Positions 14,359-21,954 of a DNA stretch of 35,054 nucleotides are shown one piece after another. The position numbers and the translations under genes were made by a program. The first letter of the stretch is position 1. Every line of letters begins with the position of its first letter. The stretch lies in IMG/VR virus record IMGVR_UViG_3300043786_000899, positions 1 to 35,054 of that record. The stretch is one strand, 5' to 3'. The stretch is from a virus. The notes beneath the pieces are model-generated. The model was given only the letters and a program-made list of their open reading frames with translations, made no database searches and was not told the origin of the DNA.

Positions 14359-15999
14359 TCACACCACCCGGATCTTCCAATCGTCCAGGCCCATGTCGGC
14401 GGCGTCGTCGGTGCTGGCCAGGGCCAGCGCGTTGACCAGGGCCGCGATCCCGTCGATCTTCTCGGTGGACTTCGACTTGTCCGGCTTGATCATGCCGGTC
14501 GCGTCCTGGTACACGGCCACATTGTTGGCGTTCCACTGGGCCACCGGGTTGGCCCCGTGCCGGAGCCGCTTCTCCACGATCAGCGCTTCGAGCAGCTTAC
14601 AAGGGGAGTTTAGGTACGCGGTCCGCTGGGGGATGTCGCGGACCTTGATTCCCTCCCGCTGGAGCAGCGTCTCGAGCGGCCCGGCCTGCCACGGGTCGCA
14701 GCCGACCTCCCGGATTTCGTGGGTCTCGCCGTATTCGATGATCGATCGAGCGACCGCCTCGTGGTCGAGCCGGCCGCCGTCGGTCACGGTCACCCAGCCC
14801 TCCCGGATCCAGTCGTCGTACGGGATCCGGTCTTTCTTGACCCGGTCGGGCACGGTGTCCCGCGGGACGAAGTACTTCCACTCGGCGGCATAGCTGCCGT
14901 CCGACTCGCGGAATAGGAAACAGACTGCCGTCATGTCGAGGTTCGACGCGAGGTCCACCCCGACCCAGCAGGCGCGGCCGGCCGTCGGCTCGAGCGGGCC
15001 GGAGCCGCACGCGGGCCAGTCGATCTGCCCGATGAACCAGCGCGAGTCGGCGGCCTGCCAAACGTTTAGCGAGTAGCGGAGGAACTTCGACATCTTCCGT
15101 GGGTCGGTCGTCGCGTCCTGGAAGTCGGCCGCGAACTCGTCCTCGGGGAACGCCACGCCCATAGACGGGTTTGCCTTCCGCCAGACGACCGGGTCGGCGT
15201 AGTCGTCGGCCTCGGGATCGGCCGCGTAGATCAGCCCGTAAAAGGTCGGGTTGGCCTGGGGGTTCTTGATCACGAGCTCGCAGTCCTGCCACCACCGCCA
15301 GCCGATCCCGTTCCGGTCCGAGCCCGCCGTCGAGATCGAGATCACCAGGCCGTTCGCCGTGCCACGGGTCGCGTAGATCAAGGCGTCGACCAGGTCGGGC
15401 TTCGGGAAACTGTGGATCTCGTCCAGGATCACCGAGCCGTTCAGACCTTCATTTCGCCACGAGTCGGACGACAGGCAGCGGATCTCCTTGCCGGTCTCCT
15501 TGTTGCGGATGATGCTCCGCGAGTCGACGACCTCGAGCAGCTTCGACAGCTTCGGGCTCGCCTCCACCGACTGCCGGACCATGCGGTACATGGTCCGCGC
15601 CTGGAGCCGGTCATTCGCAGCGAGGAACACGTCCTGGGCCGGGGCGTGGCACGTCAGCATGTACTGGGCGAGCTGCGACATCAGGCTGGACTTGCGGTTC
15701 TTCTTGGGGACGAAGATCCCGCATCGCTTGTATCGGAGACGGCCGTCGGGCCGCCGCCAGCCGAAGAGCGGCCGGAGGACTTGGTCTCGCTGCCAGTCGA
15801 TCAGCTTGATCCGCTGGGGCTCGCCGCCGCGCTCGTCGGGGTGACGACAGAGGGTCTCGATGAACCGGACCGGCGCTTCCGCCGCGGCCGAGTCCCACTC
15901 GTAGCCCGGGACGTATTCCGGCCGCTTCTCCGGATCAGTTGCGACGGATCGAGAGACTGCGGAGGACCTGGTCCTCTTCGTCGCCTTCTTCTTGGCCAT
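14359..15999 (-). CDS. terL: Terminase large subunit
   Basis: This 546-residue ATPase-nuclease drives DNA packaging. The ATPase part has a deviant Walker A (PKKNRKSS, about 98-105), Walker B with catalytic Glu (ILDEIH, 191-196) and the coupling motif SISTAG (about 221-226). The nuclease part shows acidic metal-binding residues in VGVDLASNLD (D349) and EVGCDPWQ (D434) and a third near KSTEKIDGIAALVNAL. The architecture matches the HK97-type large subunit with an N-terminal basic region (KKKATKRT). It overlaps the small subunit by 65 bases in another frame, a common coupling. Confidence 0.95.
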   Translation of the reverse strand: MAKKKATKRTRSSAVSRSVATDPEKRPEYVPGYEWDSAAAEAPVRFIETLCRHPDERGGEPQRIKLIDWQRDQVLRPLFGWRRPDGRLRYKRCGIFVPKKNRKSSLMSQLAQYMLTCHAPAQDVFLAANDRLQARTMYRMVRQSVEASPKLSKLLEVVDSRSIIRNKETGKEIRCLSSDSWRNEGLNGSVILDEIHSFPKPDLVDALIYATRGTANGLVISISTAGSDRNGIGWRWWQDCELVIKNPQANPTFYGLIYAADPEADDYADPVVWRKANPSMGVAFPEDEFAADFQDATTDPRKMSKFLRYSLNVWQAADSRWFIGQIDWPACGSGPLEPTAGRACWVGVDLASNLDMTAVCFLFRESDGSYAAEWKYFVPRDTVPDRVKKDRIPYDDWIREGWVTVTDGGRLDHEAVARSIIEYGETHEIREVGCDPWQAGPLETLLQREGIKVRDIPQRTAYLNSPCKLLEALIVEKRLRHGANPVAQWNANNVAVYQDATGMIKPDKSKSTEKIDGIAALVNALALASTDDAADMGLDDWKIRVV

Positions 16000-16417
16000 C
16001 GTCTGGATCCTGGGGGATGCGGGCCGAGCTGGCCGCGGTCAGTCCGAAGTCGCGGGCCAGGGCGACGAAGTCGCGGCGGGCATCCCGCAGAAGCCGGGCC
16101 ACCGGGCTGGCGGCCTGCCCCTTGTCGGTCGCGGTGATCCAGCCCTCGGCCGCCAGCTGCTCGGCGAGCTGCTCGCCGTCGGCGTGGAGGTGAGCCAGGA
16201 GCGCGAAGGCGTCGGCCCCGTCGGGCCGGAGCCGGCCGTCCGCGATCAGGGCCGGGGCGTTCCGCCGCCAGAAGGCCAGGGCCACCGGCCGGGCCGCGAC
16301 CGAGGCCGGGGGCTCGAGCTCGCCGCCGGCGGCCGCGGCCGCCTTCCGGTGGAGCGTGTTCCGGCCCGTCTTCGATCGGCCGCTCGACGGATCAGGCACA
16401 GGGCCGCGGGATCCCAT
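15935..16417 (-). CDS. terS: Terminase small subunit, P27 family
   Basis: I use the ATG at 16417 (MGSRGPVPDPSS), which has GGAGG nine bases upstream and gives the usual P27-type N-terminus; the frame extends eight codons upstream. The 160-residue protein has GSRGPVP, a helical DNA-binding part with FWRRNAPALIADGRLRPDGADAFALLAHLHADGEQL, and the typical SPVARLLRDARRDFVALARDFGLTAASSARI end, followed by an acidic C-terminal tail (DPDDGQEEGDEED). It recognises phage DNA and recruits the large subunit, encoded next. Confidence 0.92.
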   Translation of the reverse strand: MGSRGPVPDPSSGRSKTGRNTLHRKAAAAAGGELEPPASVAARPVALAFWRRNAPALIADGRLRPDGADAFALLAHLHADGEQLAEQLAAEGWITATDKGQAASPVARLLRDARRDFVALARDFGLTAASSARIPQDPDDGQEEGDEEDQVLRSLSIRRN

Positions 16418-16576
16418 AACCGGGAGCCTCCAGGTTTTCAAAACCCGACAGAAATACGTTTGGGACTCGCGTGGGGCTTTCCGCCCGTTTCACGAGTCCG
16501 GACGACCCCACCCCGGTCGGCGACCAGGGCGTGGGCCAGCGGCCATCCTGGCAGGCCTGCGGCTTGAATCCAGCGT

Positions 16577-16870
16577 CTACAGCTGGCCGCGGCGTCGTTG
16601 CTCTGCTCGCGTCTTGCGCCCGTGGTCGGCCGCACACAAGACCTGGAGGTTGGCGTCGTCGTCGGTGCCGCCGTCCTCGAGCGGGACGACGTGGTCGACG
16701 TGGGCCTCGGCCCCGCCGATCACTCGGCCGCACACCGCACAGGTGAACGCGTCACGCGTCAAGATCCGCTCGCGCTTGGCTCGCCAGTCGGGCGACGTGT
16801 AGTGGTCTCGTTCCTTCGTGTGGGTGTGCCGCAGCCGATGCGGCCGCCAGCGTTCTACTCGCTCAGGCAT
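16577..16870 (-). CDS. HNH endonuclease next to terminase
   Basis: This 97-residue protein has the HNH fold: C-x-x-C (CAVCGRVIGG), AHVDHVVPLEDGGTDDDANLQVLC with the HNH His/Asp, and the final CAADHGRK pair. HK97 gp74-like HNH proteins encoded just before the terminase genes assist cleavage of phage DNA during packaging. The same position here supports that role. The 159 bases between this gene and the small terminase hold no supported gene. Confidence 0.9.
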   Translation of the reverse strand: MPERVERWRPHRLRHTHTKERDHYTSPDWRAKRERILTRDAFTCAVCGRVIGGAEAHVDHVVPLEDGGTDDDANLQVLCAADHGRKTRAEQRRRGQL

Positions 16871-16973
16871 GGGGCTAGCGTCTCTCCATTGCGTCTAGAT
16901 CGCCGCCCCGTCCGTATCAGAAAAGATACGTTTCCCGTCGCCTCTCGCATACGATTGGGCCGAACACCAACTG

Positions 16974-17309
16974 TCATTTTCCGCCATCTTCTGCGGCGGT
17001 GAACGTACACGCCATCCCTTGGTCGGCCAGTATTTGCGGGTAGCCGTTGGCAACCATCCAGGCTCGCATATCACCATCGGTCGCCGGGTCGTAGAGGCGA
17101 GGGAATCCGTAGCGGTGTCCGCTGGGCGGATCGACCCAATAGGGGCGTGATGTCCACTCGGGCGGCACACTACACTCGCCGGGTGTAGCGACCGGCTCGG
17201 GTGTATCGACAGCCTCTGGAGCATCTCGGCTTGCGATAACGGCCCGGAGCCGCCGCACCTCGGCGGCCAGGATGTCGGGGTCGCGGCAGGTGTCGGGGTC
17301 GATTCGCAT
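16974..17309 (-). CDS. Small hypothetical protein
   Basis: This 111-residue frame (MRIDPDTCRDPDILAAEVRRLRAVIASRD) starts without a strong ribosome binding site. The N-terminal part looks like a short helix of a small accessory protein; a middle Pro/Val linker is followed by a Trp/Tyr-rich part (WTSRPYWVDPPSGHRYGFPRLYD). It lies between the cassette row and the HNH gene. It is likely but not certainly a gene; no family was recognised. Confidence 0.55.
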   Translation of the reverse strand: MRIDPDTCRDPDILAAEVRRLRAVIASRDAPEAVDTPEPVATPGECSVPPEWTSRPYWVDPPSGHRYGFPRLYDPATDGDMRAWMVANGYPQILADQGMACTFTAAEDGGK

Positions 17310-17334
17310 ACGGCAATGTCCGCTTTACCTGGCG

Positions 17335-17550
17335 TCACATTTCCAAAGCATCGCCGCACTGGTCGCGTATCATCTGCCGCAGCTCCTCCGCGAGCCTCGC
17401 CGTTTCCTCTGACGGGTCGCCGTGTTTCAGCAGGCCACGCAGCCGCTGGTCGATGTCGAACAGGCACCCGCAGGCCGCCGACCCCAGCCGGGCGCGGTCG
17501 AACTCATGTTGCTCGTCGGGGAGCGTGTAGCGGAGGGTGACGGTGGGCAT
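17335..17550 (-). CDS. Small conserved-looking phage protein
   Basis: This 71-residue protein starts MPTVTLRYTLPDEQHEF and has a central FDIDQRLRGLLKHGDPSEETARLAEELRQMI helix. The pattern (short beta strand, then DQxLRxxLK) is familiar from small proteins in phage accessory regions, but I cannot assign a function. The preceding 95 bases hold no gene. Confidence 0.65.
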   Translation of the reverse strand: MPTVTLRYTLPDEQHEFDRARLGSAACGCLFDIDQRLRGLLKHGDPSEETARLAEELRQMIRDQCGDALEM

Positions 17551-17645
17551 TGGTCGCGTTCTGGAATCTGGAATGTGTTACAAATCCTATGCTGCTTTTC
17601 TTACCGGCAGCGGTTTCGTAACGGCGTGATGTTCCGCCTCTAGCG

Positions 17646-17885
17646 TCATTCGTAAGATATGCGGCCCGGCACGCCGCCCATCGCCATCAGCCGCTGGTGG
17701 AACAGCCGGACTTGCGTGGCTTCCAGTTGCAGCGTTTCGCCGGCCAGCCGCTTGTTCTCGGTCACAAGGTGGCCGATGACGAGCCGCAGTTCCGGGGCCG
17801 TCATGTCTTGCACCGGCTCGCCAAAGAACATCATGCCTTCGACGGCGGCCCGCCACTTGGCTTTCAGGCGTTCGATGTCTTCCAT
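17646..17885 (-). CDS. Small helical cassette protein (downstream of PPEVK junction)
   Basis: This 79-residue protein starts at MEDIERLKAK (ATG 17885-17883). Its Shine-Dalgarno sequence GGAGG lies inside the end of the upstream gene, whose TGA overlaps this ATG as TGATG. The product is helical with coiled-coil character (LRLVIGHLVTENKRLAGETLQLEATQV), and ends with VPGRISYE. It does not itself end in PPEVK, so it closes the series. Function unknown. Confidence 0.65.
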   Translation of the reverse strand: MEDIERLKAKWRAAVEGMMFFGEPVQDMTAPELRLVIGHLVTENKRLAGETLQLEATQVRLFHQRLMAMGGVPGRISYE

Positions 17886-18070
17886 CACTTCACCTCCGGC
17901 GGCTTGCACGCGCAGCAGACAAACAGCCCCGTTCGTAGTTCGCGGGCGGAAACAACGAAAACGCTTTCGTACATATCCAGAAAGCACTGGCACCCGCAAG
18001 CCACACACTCCGACCCATCGGGGGCGGTCGGGAGCCAGTCAACGATTCCGCTTACCACTAGGTATGCCAT
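17885..18070 (-). CDS. Small cysteine-rich cassette protein ending in PPEVK
   Basis: This 61-residue protein starts at MAYLVVSGIV (ATG 18070) and ends CCACKPPEVK. It has five or more cysteines (ECVACGCQC, then CCAC) that could bind a metal. Both its start and its end lie in copies of the repeated GCCGGAGGTGAAGTGATG junction, so it is translationally coupled on both sides. No family was recognised. Confidence 0.6.
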   Translation of the reverse strand: MAYLVVSGIVDWLPTAPDGSECVACGCQCFLDMYESVFVVSARELRTGLFVCCACKPPEVK

Positions 18071-18396
18071 CACTTCACCTCCGGCGGCTCGGGGAGCGGC
18101 ATCCAGTGGGTTGGCTGGCACCCTTCGTTCCAAGTCATCTCGCCGCTTTTGTTCCACGCCTGACCGTAAGACTTTGACCCAGTGACAGGGCATCCCCAAA
18201 AGCCCAAGACAGTCTTGTTTTCTTCCGGCAGGCGTTCGCCCACCGGAATCCAGCGGCGTTCTTCTCTCAGGCGGTCAATCTTGGCATAGAGTGCGTCGGC
18301 CAACTCCTCCAAGTCTGAAATCTCTGAATACTGCCGCCGTTCAGTGTCGGTGCAGTCGCAGTTCATCGGCTTTTGGTCGCAGATGGGGCAAGGCAT
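18070..18396 (-). CDS. DUF551-like cassette protein ending in PPEVK
   Basis: This 108-residue protein starts at MPCPICDQKPMNCDC (ATG 18396). It has an N-terminal CxxC pair, a helical middle, and a C-terminal half WIPVGERLPEENKTVLGFWG ... THWMPLPEPPE that matches the DUF551 pattern found in many phage accessory genes. It ends in PPEVK, whose codons form the ribosome binding site for the next gene. Function of DUF551 is not known. Confidence 0.75.
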   Translation of the reverse strand: MPCPICDQKPMNCDCTDTERRQYSEISDLEELADALYAKIDRLREERRWIPVGERLPEENKTVLGFWGCPVTGSKSYGQAWNKSGEMTWNEGCQPTHWMPLPEPPEVK

Positions 18397-18632
18397 CACT
18401 TCACCTCCGGCGGCTTCGCGGTGTCGATTGCGTCCTGCCACATCTGGTCAACCCGGTCGAACATCGCCGCCAGGAGCGGCACCTCTACCTTGGCGTGGAA
18501 CTCCCGCTCAAAGGCTGTGACCTCCTTGAAGAGCCAGTACGGGTCTTTCGGATCGTAGGGCGGGCGGTCGCGTTCCATGCCCGCCATCGTACCGCCGCCG
18601 TCCAGCGAGTCTACGCCTGTTTCGGCAACCAT
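18396..18632 (-). CDS. Small acidic cassette protein ending in PPEVK (start uncertain)
   Basis: The frame opens at 18632, but that ATG lies in a perfect 7-bp inverted repeat (18631-18647) that may block it; ATG codons at 18587 (MAGMERDR) and 18578 (MERDRPPYD) are alternatives. The clear part is RPPYDPKDPYWLFKEVTAFEREFHAKVEVPLLAAMFDRVDQMWQDAIDTAKPPEVK in pieces: an N-terminal Tyr/Pro segment and a long helix. It is the first gene of the series with the PPEVK junction. Function unknown. Confidence 0.6.
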   Translation of the reverse strand: MVAETGVDSLDGGGTMAGMERDRPPYDPKDPYWLFKEVTAFEREFHAKVEVPLLAAMFDRVDQMWQDAIDTAKPPEVK

Positions 18633-18680
18633 CCGGCATCGCCGGATAGTTCCGTCGCAAGATTAGTGCGTCTACGGACA

Positions 18681-18980
18681 TCAGCCCGGCAGCAACGCCA
18701 GGGCATCCGCGAGCGGCACCACGGCGATCTCGTCGAACCGCCCCGCGTCCAACTGACTGAACCCGCCGTACACCAGCCCGCCGGGGACGCACTCCGTCAG
18801 GATGTCGGCCGTGAGCATGAATCGCCCATCGGTCAGCGTTCGCGGGGCTGGCACATGGCGCGGGTCGCCGTACTGGCCTTGCACCTCCGCGAGCCGCTGG
18901 GCCAGGGCGGCGTCGAACACCAGAGCGTGAGCCACGCCCCATTCGTAGGACACCGGGAGCGTGATGTCGGCCAGCGTCAT
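18681..18980 (-). CDS. Small hypothetical protein downstream of fibre-like gene
   Basis: This 99-residue protein starts with MTLADITLPVSYEWGVAHAL and is coupled to the upstream gene by ATGA. It is acidic and probably mixed alpha/beta, with no signal peptide. It may be a chaperone or partner of the structural protein encoded just upstream, a common arrangement for fibre genes, but no family match was seen. Confidence 0.65.
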   Translation of the reverse strand: MTLADITLPVSYEWGVAHALVFDAALAQRLAEVQGQYGDPRHVPAPRTLTDGRFMLTADILTECVPGGLVYGGFSQLDAGRFDEIAVVPLADALALLPG

Positions 18981-19774
18981 GGGATGGCGGCCCCGATGGC
19001 GGTCATCAGGGTGGAAAGGCGAGCATCCAACAGCGCGAGGTTCAGCGACTCGCCAATCGAATAGAACGAAATGCGAGCGTCAGAATATTGGGACGCAGAC
19101 CGTGAGAAAACGAAGATTTCCGTGTTTGTGGCCGCAGACGATGAGTCGTTGAGTGTCGTTGTCGTTCCGTTGTAACGTGCCTGCACGCTCGCGGATAACG
19201 ACCGACTCGCTCCCCAAAACCCGGCGGTTGTCGCTGTTTCATTGATGTTTCCGGCCGTGCCGGTCGGATAGTTGATTCGATAAAGTCTCGCTGTGCCGGT
19301 AGTTAAAAGTTGCGAATCTCCGGCCACGCCCGCCCCGGTGCCGATGGCGGTGCGTGTTATGTTTCGCGAGTGGTGGGCCGTCATCCACACCGCCAAATGC
19401 TTGCTATCGGTTGGGTCAGCGTTATTCAGCCGGCCGCTTGAAAGGTTTTTGCTCGTCCCGTTGCCGAGCAGTCCCGGCGTGGCACCGCCTCTCGCATAGT
19501 CGCCTGATACGAACGGGCCGTTGTTCGTCGGGGCACTTCCCCGCAGCGGCGTCAGCGCCCCCGTCAGCGTGCGGGCACCGGCGAGAATGCAAGAGGCTTT
19601 GATGGCCGACCAGATATTGTCCCGCTTGCAACCGACAACGAAGTCGTTGATTGCCTTCCGCACGGCCGGCTCCAACTGCTGCCCGTCAGCCTGGGCCACC
19701 GCATTGAGGTAGACCGCAGCGTCGGCGTCCAGCGTGCTGGAGGTTGGCCGAAGGAGCCTCGGATTCATGGGCAT
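18977..19774 (-). CDS. Putative structural/appendage protein with lectin-like C-terminus
   Basis: I start at MPMNPRLLRP (ATG 19774); 265 residues result. The N-terminal third has charged helices (AVRKAINDFVVGCKRDNIWSAIK); the remainder is Ser/Thr/Gly/Asn-rich with short beta segments (RLYRINYPTG, ASVQARYNGTTTTLND, TEIFVFSRS) and ends YSDARISFYSIGESLNLALLDARLSTLM. This C-terminal type is known to me from phage structural genes that look like LamG/lectin-type jelly rolls. It may bind a host or glycan. Identification is tentative. Confidence 0.65.
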   Translation of the reverse strand: MPMNPRLLRPTSSTLDADAAVYLNAVAQADGQQLEPAVRKAINDFVVGCKRDNIWSAIKASCILAGARTLTGALTPLRGSAPTNNGPFVSGDYARGGATPGLLGNGTSKNLSSGRLNNADPTDSKHLAVWMTAHHSRNITRTAIGTGAGVAGDSQLLTTGTARLYRINYPTGTAGNINETATTAGFWGASRSLSASVQARYNGTTTTLNDSSSAATNTEIFVFSRSASQYSDARISFYSIGESLNLALLDARLSTLMTAIGAAIP

Positions 19775-19806
19775 CGGCGCGTCTCTAGAGTGGTGATGTG
19801 ACGACG

Positions 19807-20205
19807 TTAGCAAACTTGGGCGACAACGTCGGCGGCCAGCGGGCCGTAGCCGATAGCATTGCGGGCGCGCACTGACACATCCAGGCCGTCGAAGGACTCG
19901 CCCTCAACGGTGATTGTCAGCGAGCCAGCAGGAGAGTTAGGGTCGTACACGGGGCCGGTGACAACGGCGCCTTGGGCGTAGTCGTCCAGCGGTGCGTTAT
20001 CGACCCAGATTTCATAGTCCAAGATAGGGAGGCCACCGTCGGTGGGCGGGTAGAACACCACCAGCGAGTTGCCATCGGCACAGCATTCGATCATCGCGGG
20101 CGCACCCGGCACGTTCTGAATCGACACGGTGCCGAGAAACACCTTCGACGGCGAGCCGCTGCCCACGCGGAATACAGCGGACGTTGAGCCGATATTCGCT
20201 GCCAT
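19807..20205 (-). CDS. Fibronectin type III-like structural protein
   Basis: This 132-residue protein has a short N-terminal part (MAANIGSTSAVFRVG) and one FnIII-like domain: PGAPAMIECCADGNSLVVFYPPTDGGLPILDYEIWVDN, with the PP..GG.PI..YEI core, and SVRARNAIGYGPLA near the end. Such domains are common on phage virion surfaces. The start has AGAGG ten bases upstream. It is probably a tail or head decoration. Confidence 0.75.
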   Translation of the reverse strand: MAANIGSTSAVFRVGSGSPSKVFLGTVSIQNVPGAPAMIECCADGNSLVVFYPPTDGGLPILDYEIWVDNAPLDDYAQGAVVTGPVYDPNSPAGSLTITVEGESFDGLDVSVRARNAIGYGPLAADVVAQVC

Positions 20206-20220
20206 GTCGCTAGAGCCTCT

Positions 20221-20457
20221 CTATGACGCCGTTACGATGTAGAGGGTCTGCGAGTCCTTCACGGCCAGAGCGTCGTAGGAGGCCTGGCTGATCCTGACGA
20301 TGTTCGTGACGGCCGAGGCTCCGGTGATCCCAGTCGTGCTCGATGGGATTCCCAGGGTCAGCGAGACGGCGCCGCTTTGGCCGTTCACCGTCAACACCCC
20401 GCCACCGGTGACGGTGGCCGAGACGGTCGAACCGGTGACGGTGGCTTCCACGCTCAT
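20221..20457 (-). CDS. Small virion-type protein with DALAVKDSQTLYIV tail
   Basis: The start is MSVEATVTGS (ATG 20457), overlapping the preceding TGA as ATGA; 78 residues. It has Thr/Val/Gly-rich strands (TVSATVTGGGVLTVNGQSGAVSLTLG) and ends SYDALAVKDSQTLYIVTAS, a motif commonly found at the ends of phage tail and fibre proteins. It likely belongs to the host-recognition or tail-appendage set. Confidence 0.7.
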   Translation of the reverse strand: MSVEATVTGSTVSATVTGGGVLTVNGQSGAVSLTLGIPSSTTGITGASAVTNIVRISQASYDALAVKDSQTLYIVTAS

Positions 20458-20771
20458 TCGGTCACCTCGACGAATCCGGAGAAGTACGTCCGCGTCACAC
20501 CGCCGGCCGTGCCGACCAGCGTCCACGACCAGGTGCCGGCCGGAAGCGCTTCGGTCTCGGTGTCCGTGAGCGAGACCACCAGGATCCCGCTGGCGGCGTT
20601 GGTGACGGTGACGGTGAGCTGCTCGACCGACTCGCCGGTGATCGGCGAGCGGATGTCAGCCACCCAGGTGTAGCCCGTGACGTTAATCGAGAAGTCGATC
20701 GTCGTCGAGAAGTCGTCGCCCTGGCGGAAGGCCAGCCCCAGGTAGCCCGGCAGCTGCTCGAAGACGGCCAT
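20454..20771 (-). CDS. Ig-like baseplate/tail accessory protein
   Basis: This 105-residue protein contains LAFRQGDDFSTTIDFSINVTGYTWVADIR and a later DTETEALPAGTWSWTLVG segment, the pattern of small Ig-like proteins in phage tail loci (RQGDDF...TGYxxxAxIR...L.Pgxw.w.l). Its exact function is unknown. It is coupled to the genes on both sides (TAATG/ATGA overlaps), so it is co-produced with them. Confidence 0.7.
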   Translation of the reverse strand: MAVFEQLPGYLGLAFRQGDDFSTTIDFSINVTGYTWVADIRSPITGESVEQLTVTVTNAASGILVVSLTDTETEALPAGTWSWTLVGTAGGVTRTYFSGFVEVTE

Positions 20772-21433
20772 CAGATCACCCGCCAGCGGTTGACTGCCGT
20801 GAAATACACGAGCAGCGCCGCGCCGCCGTCCGCCGCCATGACGTAGTCACCGGCCCACGGGACCACTACGCGATTGTTCGCCGAACTCGACGCGGACTGA
20901 TGCTTCAGCGTGATCGCGTGGCTCCCGATGTTGACCAGGAGAATGGCCTGGCCGTTACTGCCGGCGACGACGCCGGTAATGTCCCGGGCCGCGTTGGCGT
21001 CGAGCCGGAAGATGTCACCCGTCCCGGGGTTGTAGTCGTTTTGGTTGGCCGTGATCTGGCTGGGGCTCGTGACGACGTTCGCGATCGGGTCCGCCCCGCC
21101 GGTGCGGTGGCTCGACTCGTGGGCCGTCGGCGTCCGCGAGTCGGACAGCCGCGCGTCGTTTCCTTGGCAGACGGTGCCGGACCCGGTGCCGAACGAGCCA
21201 GCCTGGAGGATACCGGCCGATCCGGTCACGACCGGAAGACCGCTGGTCGTCCCGATCTTGCCGTCGTTCGTTACGTTTCCGTGGGTGTGGCTGGCCGGTG
21301 GCCCGCCACCCAGGGCCGCGATCGCCCCGAGGGTGATCTTCTCGGTCGTGGTGCCGGCGGCGTTCGTGGCCGGCACAATCGCCGCCGCGGCAGCGGTGCC
21401 GGCCGGGAGTTCGGAGATCTTCACATCGGCCAT
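20771..21433 (-). CDS. Tail-fibre-like protein
   Basis: This 220-residue protein has an N-terminal ISELP motif (ADVKISELPAGTAAAAAIVPATNAAGTTTEKIT), typical of phage fibre and appendage proteins, a HTHGNVTNDGKIG segment with histidines like those of collar/trimer-forming fibres, AHESSHRTGGADPI, and a beta-rich C-terminus (LVNIGSHAITLKHQSASS ... YFTAVNRWRVI). It probably forms trimers at the tail or head surface. It sits upstream of the packaging genes rather than among the other tail genes. Confidence 0.8.
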   Translation of the reverse strand: MADVKISELPAGTAAAAAIVPATNAAGTTTEKITLGAIAALGGGPPASHTHGNVTNDGKIGTTSGLPVVTGSAGILQAGSFGTGSGTVCQGNDARLSDSRTPTAHESSHRTGGADPIANVVTSPSQITANQNDYNPGTGDIFRLDANAARDITGVVAGSNGQAILLVNIGSHAITLKHQSASSSANNRVVVPWAGDYVMAADGGAALLVYFTAVNRWRVI

Positions 21434-21434
21434 G

Positions 21435-21617
21435 TCACTGCTCCGTTCGGAGGAAGTTGCCGTTCTCGGCCTGGAGTTGGTTGCCGGTCTCGGTCAGGAT
21501 CGTGTTCGGGCTCGGCGGGACCGACGGGCCGCGCTTCAGCGCCTTCCGGGGGAAGTGGGCGGCCCGGATCCTGGCCGTCGCGCGGGGATAGCGGGGGCGT
21601 GGGGCTGGTCCTGGCAT
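21435..21617 (-). CDS. Small basic protein with LTETGNQLQAENG tail
   Basis: The start at 21617 (MPGPAPRPRY) gives 60 residues. It has a basic N-terminus (RPRYPRATARIRAAHFPRKALKRG) and ends ILTETGNQLQAENGNFLRTEQ, a repeat-like tail seen in small phage structural proteins. The start has no clear Shine-Dalgarno sequence and is preceded by the same GTTCACGG...GACACTGA leader as the portal gene. It ends one base before the fibre gene begins. Confidence 0.6.
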   Translation of the reverse strand: MPGPAPRPRYPRATARIRAAHFPRKALKRGPSVPPSPNTILTETGNQLQAENGNFLRTEQ

Positions 21618-21621
21618 GGGA

Positions 21622-21954
21622 TCAGTGTCGGTCGTCCTGGTGCATCCGTGAACCTTCCCAGGCCGCCAGCCGCTCCTCGTCGGTCCACTCCGACTGGATC
21701 TTCGCGGTGATCGACCCCCAGATCTCCTCCTCGGTGGGATCGACCCCGCGGCGCCGGCCGCCGGTGCCCTTGGTCCGCCGCTCGAGGTCCCGCAGCTGGT
21801 CGAGCCGCCGCGCGGCGAGGACGTGGATCGTGATCCCGGCCAGCCGGCAGACCTCGTCCCGTGGCAGGCCCTGCCGCCAGGACCGCCGGACGATCGCCAG
21901 CTGGGCCGCCGACAGGTAGTGGGGCCCGCTCTTGGGTCTAGGGCGGCGCGGCAT
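21622..21954 (-). CDS. Helix-turn-helix DNA-binding protein
   Basis: This 110-residue protein has a HTH of the form LSAAQLAIVRRSWRQGLPRDEVCRLAGITIHVLAARRLDQL (about 14-55), preceded by a basic N-terminus (MPRRPRPKSG). It is encoded between RusA and the structural genes, where a late-gene activator or a terminase-like DNA-binding protein would fit. It is the best candidate in the window for control of the late region, but this is inference. It overlaps the RusA gene by 17 bases. Confidence 0.7.
   Translation of the reverse strand: MPRRPRPKSGPHYLSAAQLAIVRRSWRQGLPRDEVCRLAGITIHVLAARRLDQLRDLERRTKGTGGRRRGVDPTEEEIWGSITAKIQSEWTDEERLAAWEGSRMHQDDRH

Larger units (their letters stand above)
17883..18417 (-). 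repeat. Three copies of the PPEVK stop-start junction
   Basis: The minus-strand sequence GCCGGAGGTGAAGTGATG, preceded by GCC, occurs at the junctions near 17885, 18070 and 18396. In each case the codons for PPEVK at the end of one gene contain GGAGG, and the stop TGA overlaps the next ATG as TGATG. The identical bases (22 in all) join otherwise unrelated genes. Confidence 0.85.

Noticed and set aside
16438-16635. Small minus-strand frame between HNH and small terminase genes
   Set aside because: It overlaps both neighbours' ends in another frame, has no ribosome binding site and low-complexity composition.
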